From the NCBI GenBank assembly GCA_018712905.1, contig DVGD01000209.1, positions 1-6,556 of the forward strand: DNA of 6,556 nt, in the 5' to 3' direction. Under the pieces are notes generated by a model. That model saw only the letters and a program-made list of their open reading frames with translations. It did no database searches and was not told the DNA's origin. The position numbers and the translations under genes are program-made. This DNA comes from Candidatus Avoscillospira stercoripullorum. Lineage in GTDB: Bacteria; Bacillota; Clostridia; Oscillospirales; Oscillospiraceae. Within the stretch, counting starts at the first letter, position 1. The number at the start of each line of letters is the position of its first letter. Of the stretch, positions 1-5,910 are shown piece after piece.

Positions 1-81
1 AAAACCCGCAGAAGACTGATGAGACAGAGCAGCGGGGGGTGTGTGCGGGGGGCAAAAAGCCCACCGCGCGTTCAATCAACA

Positions 82-150
82 GGATTTTGAAACTTTTTGA
101 AAGTTTCAAAATCCGCACAGCGTGGCGAAAATACTTTTTCGACACGCTGT
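82..150. repeat. Two adjacent perfect or near-perfect hairpin repeats
   Basis: The first dyad is a perfect 15-bp inverted repeat, GGATTTTGAAACTTT at 82-96 against its exact complement at 100-114, with a 3-nt TTG loop. Two bases later a second dyad pairs ACAGCGTG (117-124) with CACGCTGT (143-150). Its inner stem pairs CGAAAA (126-131) with TTTTCG (136-141), with one G/A mismatch between the two blocks. Neither is followed by a usable T-run on either strand, so they do not look like simple terminators. They sit downstream of the SLH gene, immediately before the 151-173 hairpin. Positions 1-81 are GC-rich, with two runs of G at 34-39 and 47-52, and hold no gene I can support. From memory, AT-rich palindromes of this TTTGAAACTTT type recur between genes in gut Clostridia; that is unverified. 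They could be a small palindromic repeat element or structured 3' ends. Confidence 0.7.
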
Positions 151-185
151 CCCCCATGGCTTGGCCATGGGGGATCGGTTTTTTT
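151..185 (+). terminator. Probable intrinsic terminator for plus-strand transcription
   Basis: CCCCCATGGC (151-160) and GCCATGGGGG (164-173) form a perfect 10-bp, GC-rich stem with a 3-nt loop. ATCGG follows, then seven T's at 179-185. The T-run reads in the plus direction, so it would stop a transcript entering from left of the window and converging on the SLH gene. The T's include two bases of the SLH stop codon (184-186). On the minus strand the same stem is preceded by A's but lacks a T-run after it. It could still form the 3' end of the SLH mRNA, but it is not a classical terminator in that direction. Confidence 0.6.
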
Positions 186-3100
186 ACAGGACGTTATTGC
201 AGAAGTTCATCAGGATCTGCGCCACCTCAGCGCGGGTGGCCGTGCCGGTGGGATCCAAGCGGCCGGCGCCCTTGCCGTTGATGACATAGCCGCCCACTGC
301 CCAGCTCATGGCGTCCTTCGCCCAGGAGGCAACCTTGGATGCATCGGTGAACCGATCCAGGCTGGCAGCAGCACTCACATCATAGCCCTTATAGGAGGCA
401 TAGCGGTAGAAAATCGCCGCCATCTCCTGCCGGGTTACAGGGGCATCGGGATCGAACTTGTTGTTGCCCTTACCCTCGACAATGCCGCTGGCAGCCGCCC
501 AGTTGACGGCATTGGCATACCAGGCGCTGTCGCTCACGTCGGTGAAGACGCCAGCATAGCTGCCTCTGGCCTCGTCCAGGTTGTAGAGCACCTGCGCCAG
601 CATGGCGCGGGTCAGGGTGGTGTCGGGGCTGAACTTGCCATTGCCCACGCCATTCATGAGGTCGTAGTCAAAGCAGAACTTCACAGCCTCGTAGTACCAG
701 TCGCCCATGGAGACGTCGGTGAAGAATTCCTTGCCCTCCACGGCGCCGCCGATGATGTCCACGACGATCCCCAGGTTGTTGCGCCAGAGCGCGGTGAAGG
801 TGGTGTCCTTGGTGATTTCCACCTTCTCGCCTGCGTCATAGACCTTGCCGTCCGCGCTGGACTTCCAGCCCAGGAAGGTGTAGCCCGACACGCTGGGGCG
901 CTCCAGGAGATAGATAGCGGTATCCGCCGGGATCTCCATGGTGAAGTCCGCCTTGCCGAGTCCAAAGACAAATTTCACTGTGAGGCTGTCCTGACCGGGC
1001 GCGCCCTGCAGGTTGGTAATCACCGCGCCGCTCTGGGCATTGGCCTGCGCCTGGGCAAAGGTCGGATAGTAGGAATAGGTGCCGTGGTTGTTGAGTTCAT
1101 AGGTAAGCGTGTCAAGGAGGTAATCTCTCTTCACAGGCGCGGAATAGAAGCCGCCGGAGACAAAGTTCTCCTTGTTTTCGCTGTAGAAGATTCCCTCAAA
1201 ATTTCCGCCCTGCACATCAAGCCGGATCTTGGCAATGGCGTCTTCGTCATTGTTCTGCGCATTCTGCTCAAAGAACGCTGCCGTGCCGCGGAAAGTGCCG
1301 CCCAGTACAGTGACCTCTGTGGGAAGCTTGGTGGTGTGCTGCACCACGGCCAGCGCGACATTGGCTGTGGTGGAGCCATTGCCGTTGGGCGTGATGTCGA
1401 ATGCCTCGTCACCGGCTTCCACCAGCGTGTCGCCTTCGATGGTCAGCTTACCGGCACGGATTTCGATGCCGGTGCCATTTTCCCCGGTACTGTCGATCTT
1501 GCTGTTCACAATGGTGGTATCGGCAAAGCCAGCCAAGTACATGCCGTTGCCGTAATCTGTATGGAGGATGGCGCCATCCAGCCGGATCTTGGGCACGTCG
1601 CCCTCCGTCGCCTTGATGTTGCCATTGACATAGAGCGCATGGCCTCCATCTCCATTGATATCCCGGACACTGTGCAGTGTACCGTATACCGTCACCTCAA
1701 TACCATAGGCGGCAGTACGATTGCTGTAGCAGTCAATGAATGCGCCTGCCCAGCCCTCCAGGGTGACATCTTTGCCCACGGTCAGCGTGGTATAGCCGGA
1801 AGCTGTAGGATCATCCGCGCCATAGAGCACCACCGGGGACAAATAGGGCTGCTCCTCATAGAGCTTGCCGCTGCCGGTGAGCTCCAGGCCGCCATAACGG
1901 ATGGAGAAGTTCTGATTACGGCCAAAGCCCACGTTGAAGCCATTGAGATCCAACGTCAGCTTCCTGCCGTCGTTGATGATGATTTGAGACATGTTCTCAA
2001 CATTGTTCAAAAGCGTCACCGTCTCGCCGTCGGCAGCGTCTGCCAATGCGGCAGCCAAGGTGTCGTAATAACGATCGCCGATTCTGGCCTCGCCCTCGGT
2101 CTTCTGGGTGACGTGGAAAATGCCGTCATCATCTGTTTCCCCGTCACAGTAGGTGGGAACATATTGGCTCACATCGCTGGAGAAGCTGCCACCCAGGATG
2201 CTGGCACCACCGATGGCGTTATCCTGATCTTCCACAGTGATCGCCGTTTTCGCTGCATCGCCGCCGGTGAAGGCTCCGCCGTAGATCATCACGGTGGATT
2301 CCTTTCCGGCGCCGCTGTCAGGCGCCGGGTTACCGTTGCCAACTTGAAGCGCTGTTTTATTGTACGAAGTGAAGCTGCCGCCGTAAACATTCACAGCCGT
2401 CTCGTAGGACTCACCGGTGAAATATCCAGCATAGAAGGAGGCCGTGTGGCTCGGATTGTTGACGCACTGCACGGTTTGATAGCTGCCGTTATAGATGTCG
2501 GCAGTGCCGCCGACCACGGCCAGACCGCCCTGGACGCCGGTGACCTGCACACTGTCTTCCGCCGCGCCCTGGATCTTGAGATAAGCGGTGGAGGAGGCTT
2601 GACCACTGCGAATGGTGTAGCCCCATTTGCCGTTTCCTACGCAGGCCGAGCAGGAGGTGTTGGTGAAGGTGCCCGCGGTAATGAGCATGTTGCCGCGGTT
2701 TTCAATGGCGGGGTAATACTTGTCCACATAGGTGCCGCCATAAATGTAGGTATTGGTGTTGGCCGCGGTGGCAATGCAGCCGGCAGCATGGTTGATGCTC
2801 GGAGCGATAAAGGTTGCCGTGCCTCCGGCTCGATTATAGAAGCAGCTGGCATCTGCTGCATCAGCGCCTGTGTAGGATCCATCCACCACGGTGAGGGTGC
2901 CGAAATTATTGACCATACCGTAGCCGTTCTCACCGGCGGCGGAGACGTCCACCGAGCCGTTTCCTTGGATGGTCAGAGTGCCGTTATTGGTAAAGATCCG
3001 GCCGGAGAAGTCAGAAGTTACCTTAATGCTGTGGCCAGCCATGTCGAACACGATGTTTTGTCCCTCCGCCACAGTAACGGGCGCAGACTGCACAAGGTCT

Positions 3101-3285
3101 TCCTTCAAGGTAATGGTTGTCTTTACGCCGTTTGTCGGGACTGCCGCAACAGCCTCAGACAGAGAAGCATAGTCGGTGTTTCCGATCTGCGCAACCGCTG
3201 TTCCCTGGGCAGTGGCCAATACTGCCAGAGCGGTTAGAAGCAGAATTGTCATTAGAATAGCAAGCGCCATTCTTGTCCTCTTCAT
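184..3285 (-). CDS. Exported SLH-domain surface protein with beta-solenoid and InlB-type repeats
   Basis: A 1033-residue cell-surface protein. Residues 1-26 form a signal peptide: a basic start, a long hydrophobic stretch, and a likely cleavage after ATA at 24-26. Two solenoid modules follow, each opening with a related motif, at about 39-64 (YASLSEAVAAVP) and about 407-431 (YDTLAAALADAADGETVTLL). Both are rich in short GGxFT-type turns (for example 182-185, 302-305, 336-339, 365-367, 662-664) typical of parallel beta-helix surface proteins. Residues 768-834 resemble an InlB B-repeat (VSGYTFLGW, then TFTALW). Three SLH domains end the protein at about 853-903, 912-961 and 977-1030, with TRAM, TRQE and TRAE signatures; SLH domains are known to bind secondary cell-wall polymers. 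I see no catalytic motif, so an adhesin or structural S-layer role is inferred. The start is supported by AAAGGAAG at 3292-3299, seven bases upstream. It stands alone, with its own promoter. Nine cysteines are unusual for an exported Gram-positive protein. Confidence 0.93.
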   Translation of the reverse strand: MKRTRMALAILMTILLLTALAVLATAQGTAVAQIGNTDYASLSEAVAAVPTNGVKTTITLKEDLVQSAPVTVAEGQNIVFDMAGHSIKVTSDFSGRIFTNNGTLTIQGNGSVDVSAAGENGYGMVNNFGTLTVVDGSYTGADAADASCFYNRAGGTATFIAPSINHAAGCIATAANTNTYIYGGTYVDKYYPAIENRGNMLITAGTFTNTSCSACVGNGKWGYTIRSGQASSTAYLKIQGAAEDSVQVTGVQGGLAVVGGTADIYNGSYQTVQCVNNPSHTASFYAGYFTGESYETAVNVYGGSFTSYNKTALQVGNGNPAPDSGAGKESTVMIYGGAFTGGDAAKTAITVEDQDNAIGGASILGGSFSSDVSQYVPTYCDGETDDDGIFHVTQKTEGEARIGDRYYDTLAAALADAADGETVTLLNNVENMSQIIINDGRKLTLDLNGFNVGFGRNQNFSIRYGGLELTGSGKLYEEQPYLSPVVLYGADDPTASGYTTLTVGKDVTLEGWAGAFIDCYSNRTAAYGIEVTVYGTLHSVRDINGDGGHALYVNGNIKATEGDVPKIRLDGAILHTDYGNGMYLAGFADTTIVNSKIDSTGENGTGIEIRAGKLTIEGDTLVEAGDEAFDITPNGNGSTTANVALAVVQHTTKLPTEVTVLGGTFRGTAAFFEQNAQNNDEDAIAKIRLDVQGGNFEGIFYSENKENFVSGGFYSAPVKRDYLLDTLTYELNNHGTYSYYPTFAQAQANAQSGAVITNLQGAPGQDSLTVKFVFGLGKADFTMEIPADTAIYLLERPSVSGYTFLGWKSSADGKVYDAGEKVEITKDTTFTALWRNNLGIVVDIIGGAVEGKEFFTDVSMGDWYYEAVKFCFDYDLMNGVGNGKFSPDTTLTRAMLAQVLYNLDEARGSYAGVFTDVSDSAWYANAVNWAAASGIVEGKGNNKFDPDAPVTRQEMAAIFYRYASYKGYDVSAAASLDRFTDASKVASWAKDAMSWAVGGYVINGKGAGRLDPTGTATRAEVAQILMNFCNNVL

Positions 3286-3310
3286 AACGATCTTCCTTTC
3301 CTATGTATTT

Positions 3311-3327
3311 CCGCATGGTTCATACGG
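3311..3327 (-). promoter_or_regulatory. Stem-loop at the predicted 5' end of the SLH mRNA
   Basis: Read on the minus strand, CCGTATG (3327-3321) pairs with CATGCGG (3317-3311) across an AAC loop, giving seven pairs including one T-G wobble. The promoter at 3335-3363 predicts a start near 3328-3329, which puts this stem at the very first bases of the transcript and leaves the ribosome site unpaired. By inference it would protect the mRNA 5' end from decay. That fits an abundant surface protein. Confidence 0.45.
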
Positions 3328-3334
3328 CTGGACT

Positions 3335-3363
3335 ATTATACTTCCCTACGATCAAAAACTCAA
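3335..3363 (-). promoter_or_regulatory. Sigma-A type promoter of the SLH gene
   Basis: On the minus strand a perfect -10 box, TATAAT (3340-3335), lies 17 bp downstream of TTGAGT (3363-3358), which matches four of six bases of the -35 consensus. The predicted start is near 3328, giving a leader of about 43 nt that ends in the ribosome site AAAGGAAG. The TATAAT and the optimal spacing make this the strongest promoter call in the window. Confidence 0.75.
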
Positions 3364-3385
3364 TTGCCAAGCTGCCAAATTCTTT

Positions 3386-3453
3386 GTATATTTCGCGTAA
3401 ATATACCGATGATATTGTGCATAAATATGGCAAATATTTGCAATTACAAATTG
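3386..3453. promoter_or_regulatory. Cluster of AT-rich dyads upstream of the SLH promoter, possible operators
   Basis: Four inverted repeats are packed into 68 bp between the hpf terminator and the SLH -35 box. They are GTATATTT (3386-3393) with AAATATAC (3399-3406), perfect over 8 bp with a 5-bp spacer; ATATT (3412-3416) with AATAT (3424-3428); the perfect 12-bp palindrome GCAAATATTTGC (3430-3441); and CAATT (3441-3445) with AATTG (3449-3453). The first is centred near -68 relative to the predicted start, a position typical for an activator. AT-rich DNA forms short dyads by chance, so only the first and third carry weight. I do not recognise the binding protein. The stretch could also act as an UP element. 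Confidence 0.45.
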
Positions 3454-3455
3454 TC

Positions 3456-3489
3456 AAAAAGGTAGCGCGCCGGGAAATGGCGCGCTACC
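3456..3489 (-). terminator. Intrinsic terminator of hpf
   Basis: On the minus strand GGTAGCGCGCC (3489-3479) pairs perfectly with GGCGCGCTACC (3471-3461) around a 7-nt loop, and five T's follow directly at 3460-3456. The stem begins 19 bases after the hpf stop codon. An 11-bp, GC-rich stem with a T-run is a textbook Rho-independent terminator. It separates hpf from the SLH promoter. Confidence 0.9.
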
Positions 3490-3508
3490 CAGGATCTATG
3501 AGATAAGA

Positions 3509-4051
3509 TTATTCGCCGTCTTCAATCAGGCCGTAGCCGCCGTCGTTGCGCTTATAGACCACCGCGAAGCTCCCGTCAGCCTCCTCGTCGCGGAAGGCGA
3601 AGAAGGTGTGCTCCAGGAGGTTCATCTGCAAGATAGCCTCCTCCCGGGTCATGGGCTTGATGTTGAAGCGCTTGGTGCGGACGATGCGGAACTCCGTCTC
3701 CTCCGGCTCATCGGGTACGAAGGAGGAAACCTGCTCCGGCTCGCGGACGAAGGCGTCCTGCCGGATGCGCCGCGCCAAACGGGTCTTGTTCTTGCGGATC
3801 TGACCCTCGATGGTGCTCACGCAGGCGTCGATGGAGGCGAACATATCGGACGTGCTCTCACTGGCGCGGAAATAGGTATTGGCCGCGTGGAGGGTGAGCT
3901 CCACCTTGTTGCGATTTTTCTCCACGCTGAAGGTCACCAGCGCATCGGCCTCGTCGCGGAAGTAGCGCTGGAGCTTGGTGACTTTCTTCTCTGCATAGGC
4001 ATGGACATTTTCAGGCAAACTGACTTTTTTCTCAGCATAGTGGAAATTCAT
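3509..4051 (-). CDS. hpf: Ribosome hibernation promoting factor, long form
   Basis: A 180-residue cytoplasmic protein. In this family the N-terminal domain binds the 30S subunit at the tRNA and mRNA sites, and the C-terminal domain pairs two ribosomes into inactive 100S dimers during starvation. Residues 1-97 match the S30AE fold, opening MNFHYAEKKVSLPENVHAYA, with EKNRNKVELTLHAANTYFRA at 44-63 and the basic segment RKNKTRLARRIR at 86-97. An acidic, proline-containing linker at about 105-120 leads to the C-terminal dimerisation domain at 121-176 (IVRTKRFNIKPMTREEAI, then MNLLEHTFFAFR). The length is close to the usual 180-190. The start was chosen over a frame that stays open to 4186 because homology begins here and AGAAAGGAG lies eight bases upstream; the upstream extension reads through the promoter. 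The gene appears monocistronic, with its own promoter and terminator. Confidence 0.95.
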   Translation of the reverse strand: MNFHYAEKKVSLPENVHAYAEKKVTKLQRYFRDEADALVTFSVEKNRNKVELTLHAANTYFRASESTSDMFASIDACVSTIEGQIRKNKTRLARRIRQDAFVREPEQVSSFVPDEPEETEFRIVRTKRFNIKPMTREEAILQMNLLEHTFFAFRDEEADGSFAVVYKRNDGGYGLIEDGE

Positions 4052-4102
4052 AGATGTCGCTCCTTTCTGTTGGGAGGGAAGCAAGCACTGCTTCTTGTGC
4101 AT

Positions 4103-4131
4103 ATTATACCAACATCCGTGGAAAAACACAA
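4103..4131 (-). promoter_or_regulatory. Extended -10 promoter of hpf
   Basis: On the minus strand a perfect TATAAT (4108-4103) is preceded by TGG, giving the TGn extended -10 element. TTGTGT (4131-4126), with four of six consensus bases, lies 17 bp upstream. The predicted start is near 4096 and the leader about 45 nt. This is a housekeeping sigma-A type signal. I see no sigma-B or sigma-H-like box, although hpf genes are often stress-induced in other Firmicutes. Confidence 0.7.
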
Positions 4132-4207
4132 GGTCAAAACGGGCAAAACCGCCAAGGCAAATGCCCGAGCGGTTCGAAATTGCCATACGAAATTGGATTT
4201 TCCAGGG

Positions 4208-4268
4208 GTTTACACCAGTTAAGTCCCACTTACGAAGGGGGAAAAAGCCGGGTTTTCCCTTTGTAAAC
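4208..4268 (-). terminator. Structured 3' region after the DUF4364 gene, possible terminator
   Basis: On the minus strand, starting ten bases after the stop codon, GTTTACA (4268-4262) pairs with TGTAAAC (4214-4208). These enclose two inner hairpins: GGGAAAA (4259-4253) with TTTTCCC (4245-4239), and AAGT (4231-4228) with ACTT (4224-4221). All three stems are perfect, which allows a three-way junction. No T-run follows the structure, so it is not a standard intrinsic terminator. It may mark the 3' end of the transcript or be a small structured element. The remaining gap up to the hpf promoter (4132-4207) holds nothing I can name. Confidence 0.35.
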
Positions 4269-4277
4269 TTTCTGTTT

Positions 4278-4811
4278 CTATCCCTCGGCTTCCTCCAGAA
4301 GCGCTACCATCACCGATTGGTAGACCACTTCCGCGTTTTTCCGGTAGGCGCGCTCCAGCTTTCGCGCCTGCTCCAGGGTGGGCGCCGTGAGCTCCAGGTC
4401 CATGAGCACGCCGTGAAAATCGCTCAGTCCCATGTGTACGGTGTACTCCCCGTTATCCCGCTCCTTCACCTCTGTGCGGAGGAACTGGTCGCGTTTGGTC
4501 TTGCGGTTGTGGTTTTCCACAGCCTGCTTGGCGCGCTCCTTCACCGGAAAGGCCACGGAATCCTGGGTGATCTCCTCGGCCTCGCGCCCCTTGTCGGTGA
4601 TGACATAGCGGTCAAATTCCTCCTCAACCAGGTGCCCCGAGCGCACCATCTGGGGAATGGCCTCCTGAACATCGAAATAGCTCAGGCAGTCATCCTGGTA
4701 GCAGAGCTCATAGATGGTCTGCGCCGAGACCGGCTCCTCCACCAGGGACATGACGTATAAAATGAGAATTTTGACATCGAGAATATCGTGAATAAAGCCC
4801 CGTCGCTCCAT
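4278..4811 (-). CDS. DUF4364 family protein, probable winged-helix DNA-binding protein
   Basis: A 177-residue soluble protein matching, from memory, the DUF4364 family, which is widespread in Clostridia and has no settled function. The N-terminal part (about 8-80) reads like a winged helix: a helix at ILDVKILILYVMSLV, a second at SAQTIYELCYQ, a putative recognition helix at YFDVQEAIPQMVRSG, then a wing-like LVEEEFDRYVITDKGREAEE. The order resembles PadR or MarR-type folds, in which VITDKG is a common wing sequence. The C-terminal half (about 100-170) is a charged, mixed region with GEYTVHMGLSDFHGVLMDLEL and a last long helix, possibly for dimerisation. The start at 4811 is preferred over an open extension to 5048, which would overlap the divergent CAP gene; GGGGGAG lies seven bases upstream. 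No effector-binding residues are recognisable. The divergent CAP gene is a possible regulatory target, by position only. Confidence 0.85.
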   Translation of the reverse strand: MERRGFIHDILDVKILILYVMSLVEEPVSAQTIYELCYQDDCLSYFDVQEAIPQMVRSGHLVEEEFDRYVITDKGREAEEITQDSVAFPVKERAKQAVENHNRKTKRDQFLRTEVKERDNGEYTVHMGLSDFHGVLMDLELTAPTLEQARKLERAYRKNAEVVYQSVMVALLEEAEG

Positions 4812-4842
4812 GCTTTTCTCCCCCTGGAAATCATTTCTTTTC

Positions 4843-4908
4843 CCCTGCAAAGCCCTTGCAGGGACTGGGATTTGCGCCATCCCATGGCCTTCCCGGAAAG
4901 TATTTCCG
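4843..4908. promoter_or_regulatory. Two small dyads in the divergent DUF4364/CAP intergenic region
   Basis: CCCTGCAA (4843-4850) and TTGCAGGG (4856-4863) form a perfect 8-bp inverted repeat with a 5-nt spacer. Thirty bases on, CGGAAA (4894-4899) and TTTCCG (4903-4908) form a perfect 6-bp one with a 3-nt spacer. They lie between two diverging genes, where shared operators are common. The first could instead be a leader hairpin in the DUF4364 mRNA, 32 bases upstream of its start codon. No convincing promoter for DUF4364 is visible in the gap. Confidence 0.35.
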
Positions 4909-4909
4909 C

Positions 4910-4938
4910 TTGTGATTTTTCCAATTCTGGTGTTCAAT
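4910..4938 (+). promoter_or_regulatory. Weak candidate promoter for the CAP-domain gene
   Basis: TTGTGA (4910-4915) and TTCAAT (4933-4938) are 17 bp apart. Each matches four of six consensus bases. The predicted start would leave a leader of only about 17 nt, with the ribosome site almost at the mRNA end. It is the best match in the gap but not a strong one. Confidence 0.3.
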
Positions 4939-4961
4939 GGAGGGCAGAAGGAGGAATACCC

Positions 4962-5399
4962 ATGAAGAAAATCATTGCATCCATCCTCACCGTTCTGCTG
5001 CTCCTGTCCCTTTTGGCGACGAGCGCCCTGGCCGCCTCCCTGGAGCAAAACACCGCCCAGCGCATCAACTTAGAGCGCGCCGCCCGGGGCATCGCAGCCC
5101 TGGAGATCTCCACCGTCCTGGGCGGCAAGGCCAGAGTGAAAGCCCAGGACATGGCGGAAAACGGCTACTTCAGCCACACCTCCCCCACCTATGGCTCGCC
5201 CTTTACCATGATGCGCACCCTGGGGGTCTCCTACCGCTCCGCCGCCGAAAACATCGCCATGGGCTATACCAAAGCCGATACCGTGGTGGCGGCCTGGATG
5301 GCCTCGCCTTCCCACCGGGAGAGCCTGCTCTCCAGCCGCTATAGCGTGCTGGGCGTGGGCTACTACAACGGCTACTGGGCGGCCTGGCTCATCCGCTAG
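4962..5399 (+). CDS. Small secreted CAP-domain (SCP/YkwD-like) protein
   Basis: A 145-residue exported protein. Residues 1-24 form a signal peptide (MKK, then a leucine-rich core, and ALA at 22-24 as the likely cleavage site). Almost all of the remainder is one CAP domain of the bacterial YkwD type: NLERAARGIAALE at 36-48, KARVKAQDMAENGYFSHTSP at 56-75, AAENIAMGY at 94-102, AWMASPSHRESLL at 111-123 and VLGVGYYNGYWAAWLIR at the end. The residues that usually line the CAP cavity are present: His72, Glu96 and His118. The biochemical role of bacterial CAP proteins is largely unknown; here an extracellular or wall-associated function is inferred. There is no SLH, LysM or other wall anchor, so it is probably released. 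The start is fixed by AAGGAGG (4948-4954), seven bases upstream; an open frame back to 4788 lacks homology and overlaps DUF4364. Its TAG overlaps the stop of the opposing gene, and no terminator follows. Confidence 0.92.
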   Translation: MKKIIASILTVLLLLSLLATSALAASLEQNTAQRINLERAARGIAALEISTVLGGKARVKAQDMAENGYFSHTSPTYGSPFTMMRTLGVSYRSAAENIAMGYTKADTVVAAWMASPSHRESLLSSRYSVLGVGYYNGYWAAWLIR

Positions 5400-5893
5400 C
5401 GAAAGAGGCTCCCAAATACCACAGCCAGCAAAATGGCCAAAACCACGCGGCTGAAAACCATCGTGCCCAGCGGAACTTGACGGCCATTTTTCATGGTGAC
5501 TGTCTTGCACCCCTGGGGGATCCGGCTCAGACGGTAAAACATTTCCGCCAAAATGCCGTAGAACAGTGCCATGCCCAGGGCTTCGCCCTGAAACAGCGCG
5601 GCGAAGAGCAATCCCGACCGCAGCGCATTCAACCCGAAAATCACAGCCAGTACCAAAAGCACCACCTTGCCTGGAGATGCCTTTCCCACGGCAGGACGGC
5701 GCTGCTGCACCGGCTTTTGCGCCGGTGCGGGGCTGGGGCGCTGGTTGGGCAGGATACACTGCTCTCCCGCTTCGCGGTGGGTATGCACAGGAGCTGCTTG
5801 ATCTCCCGCAGTGTTTTTAAGCCGCCCGCCGCAGAGGGGACACTCTCGCTCAAAGTCCGGCAGGCGATAGCCACAGGCTGCACAGTACTTCAT
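5396..5893 (-). CDS. Zinc-ribbon protein with C-terminal membrane segments, function unknown
   Basis: A 165-residue protein. The N-terminus is a zinc ribbon: Cys4 and Cys7 (MKYCAACGYR), then Cys18 and Cys21 (CPLCGGRL), the usual four metal ligands. Residues 27-75 form a flexible, probably disordered linker rich in Pro, Ala and Gln (for example PSPAPAQKPVQQ). Hydrophobic segments follow at about 76-92, 93-118 and 144-163, suggesting two or three membrane passes with a short basic loop (KTVTMKNGRQ) between the last two. Small Firmicutes proteins with a zinc ribbon plus membrane helices are common, but I recognise no specific family. The ribbon would probably face the cytoplasm. The start at 5893 sits at the ribbon's first residue, as usual for such proteins; GGGAGAG lies about eight bases upstream. 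The open frame to 6028 runs into the inverted-repeat element and is rejected. It converges on the CAP gene with a 4-bp stop overlap. Confidence 0.85.
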   Translation of the reverse strand: MKYCAACGYRLPDFERECPLCGGRLKNTAGDQAAPVHTHREAGEQCILPNQRPSPAPAQKPVQQRRPAVGKASPGKVVLLVLAVIFGLNALRSGLLFAALFQGEALGMALFYGILAEMFYRLSRIPQGCKTVTMKNGRQVPLGTMVFSRVVLAILLAVVFGSLFR

Positions 5894-5910
5894 CTTCCAC
5901 TCTCTCCCTA

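Noticed and set aside
32..53. Two six-G runs suggesting a G-quadruplex.
   Set aside because: Only two G-tracts are present nearby, and four separable tracts are needed for an intramolecular quadruplex.
39..281. An 80-codon plus-strand frame at the left end.
   Set aside because: It runs through three hairpins and a T-run and then into the antisense of the SLH C-terminus. It has a GTG start with no clear ribosome site and no recognisable product.
97..3237. A 1046-codon open frame on the plus strand, antisense to almost the whole SLH gene.
   Set aside because: Its codons lie exactly opposite the SLH codons, so stops appear only where the SLH gene uses TTA, CTA or TCA. A GC-biased gene avoids these. 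Similar open frames lie opposite hpf and the DUF4364 gene. The product has no domain or signal and starts at a TTG inside a hairpin.
4052..4186. A 45-residue N-terminal extension of HPF.
   Set aside because: It would be translated from the promoter and leader. Homology begins at MNFHYAEKK, which has a strong ribosome site.
4164..4192. tRNA-like words (TGCCCGAGCGGTT and GGTTCGAAAT) on the plus strand.
   Set aside because: They resemble D-arm and T-arm fragments, but no acceptor stem, anticodon arm or correct spacing can be formed around them.
4788..4961. A 58-residue N-terminal extension of the CAP protein.
   Set aside because: It would bury the signal peptide internally and overlap the DUF4364 start. 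The AAGGAGG site supports 4962.
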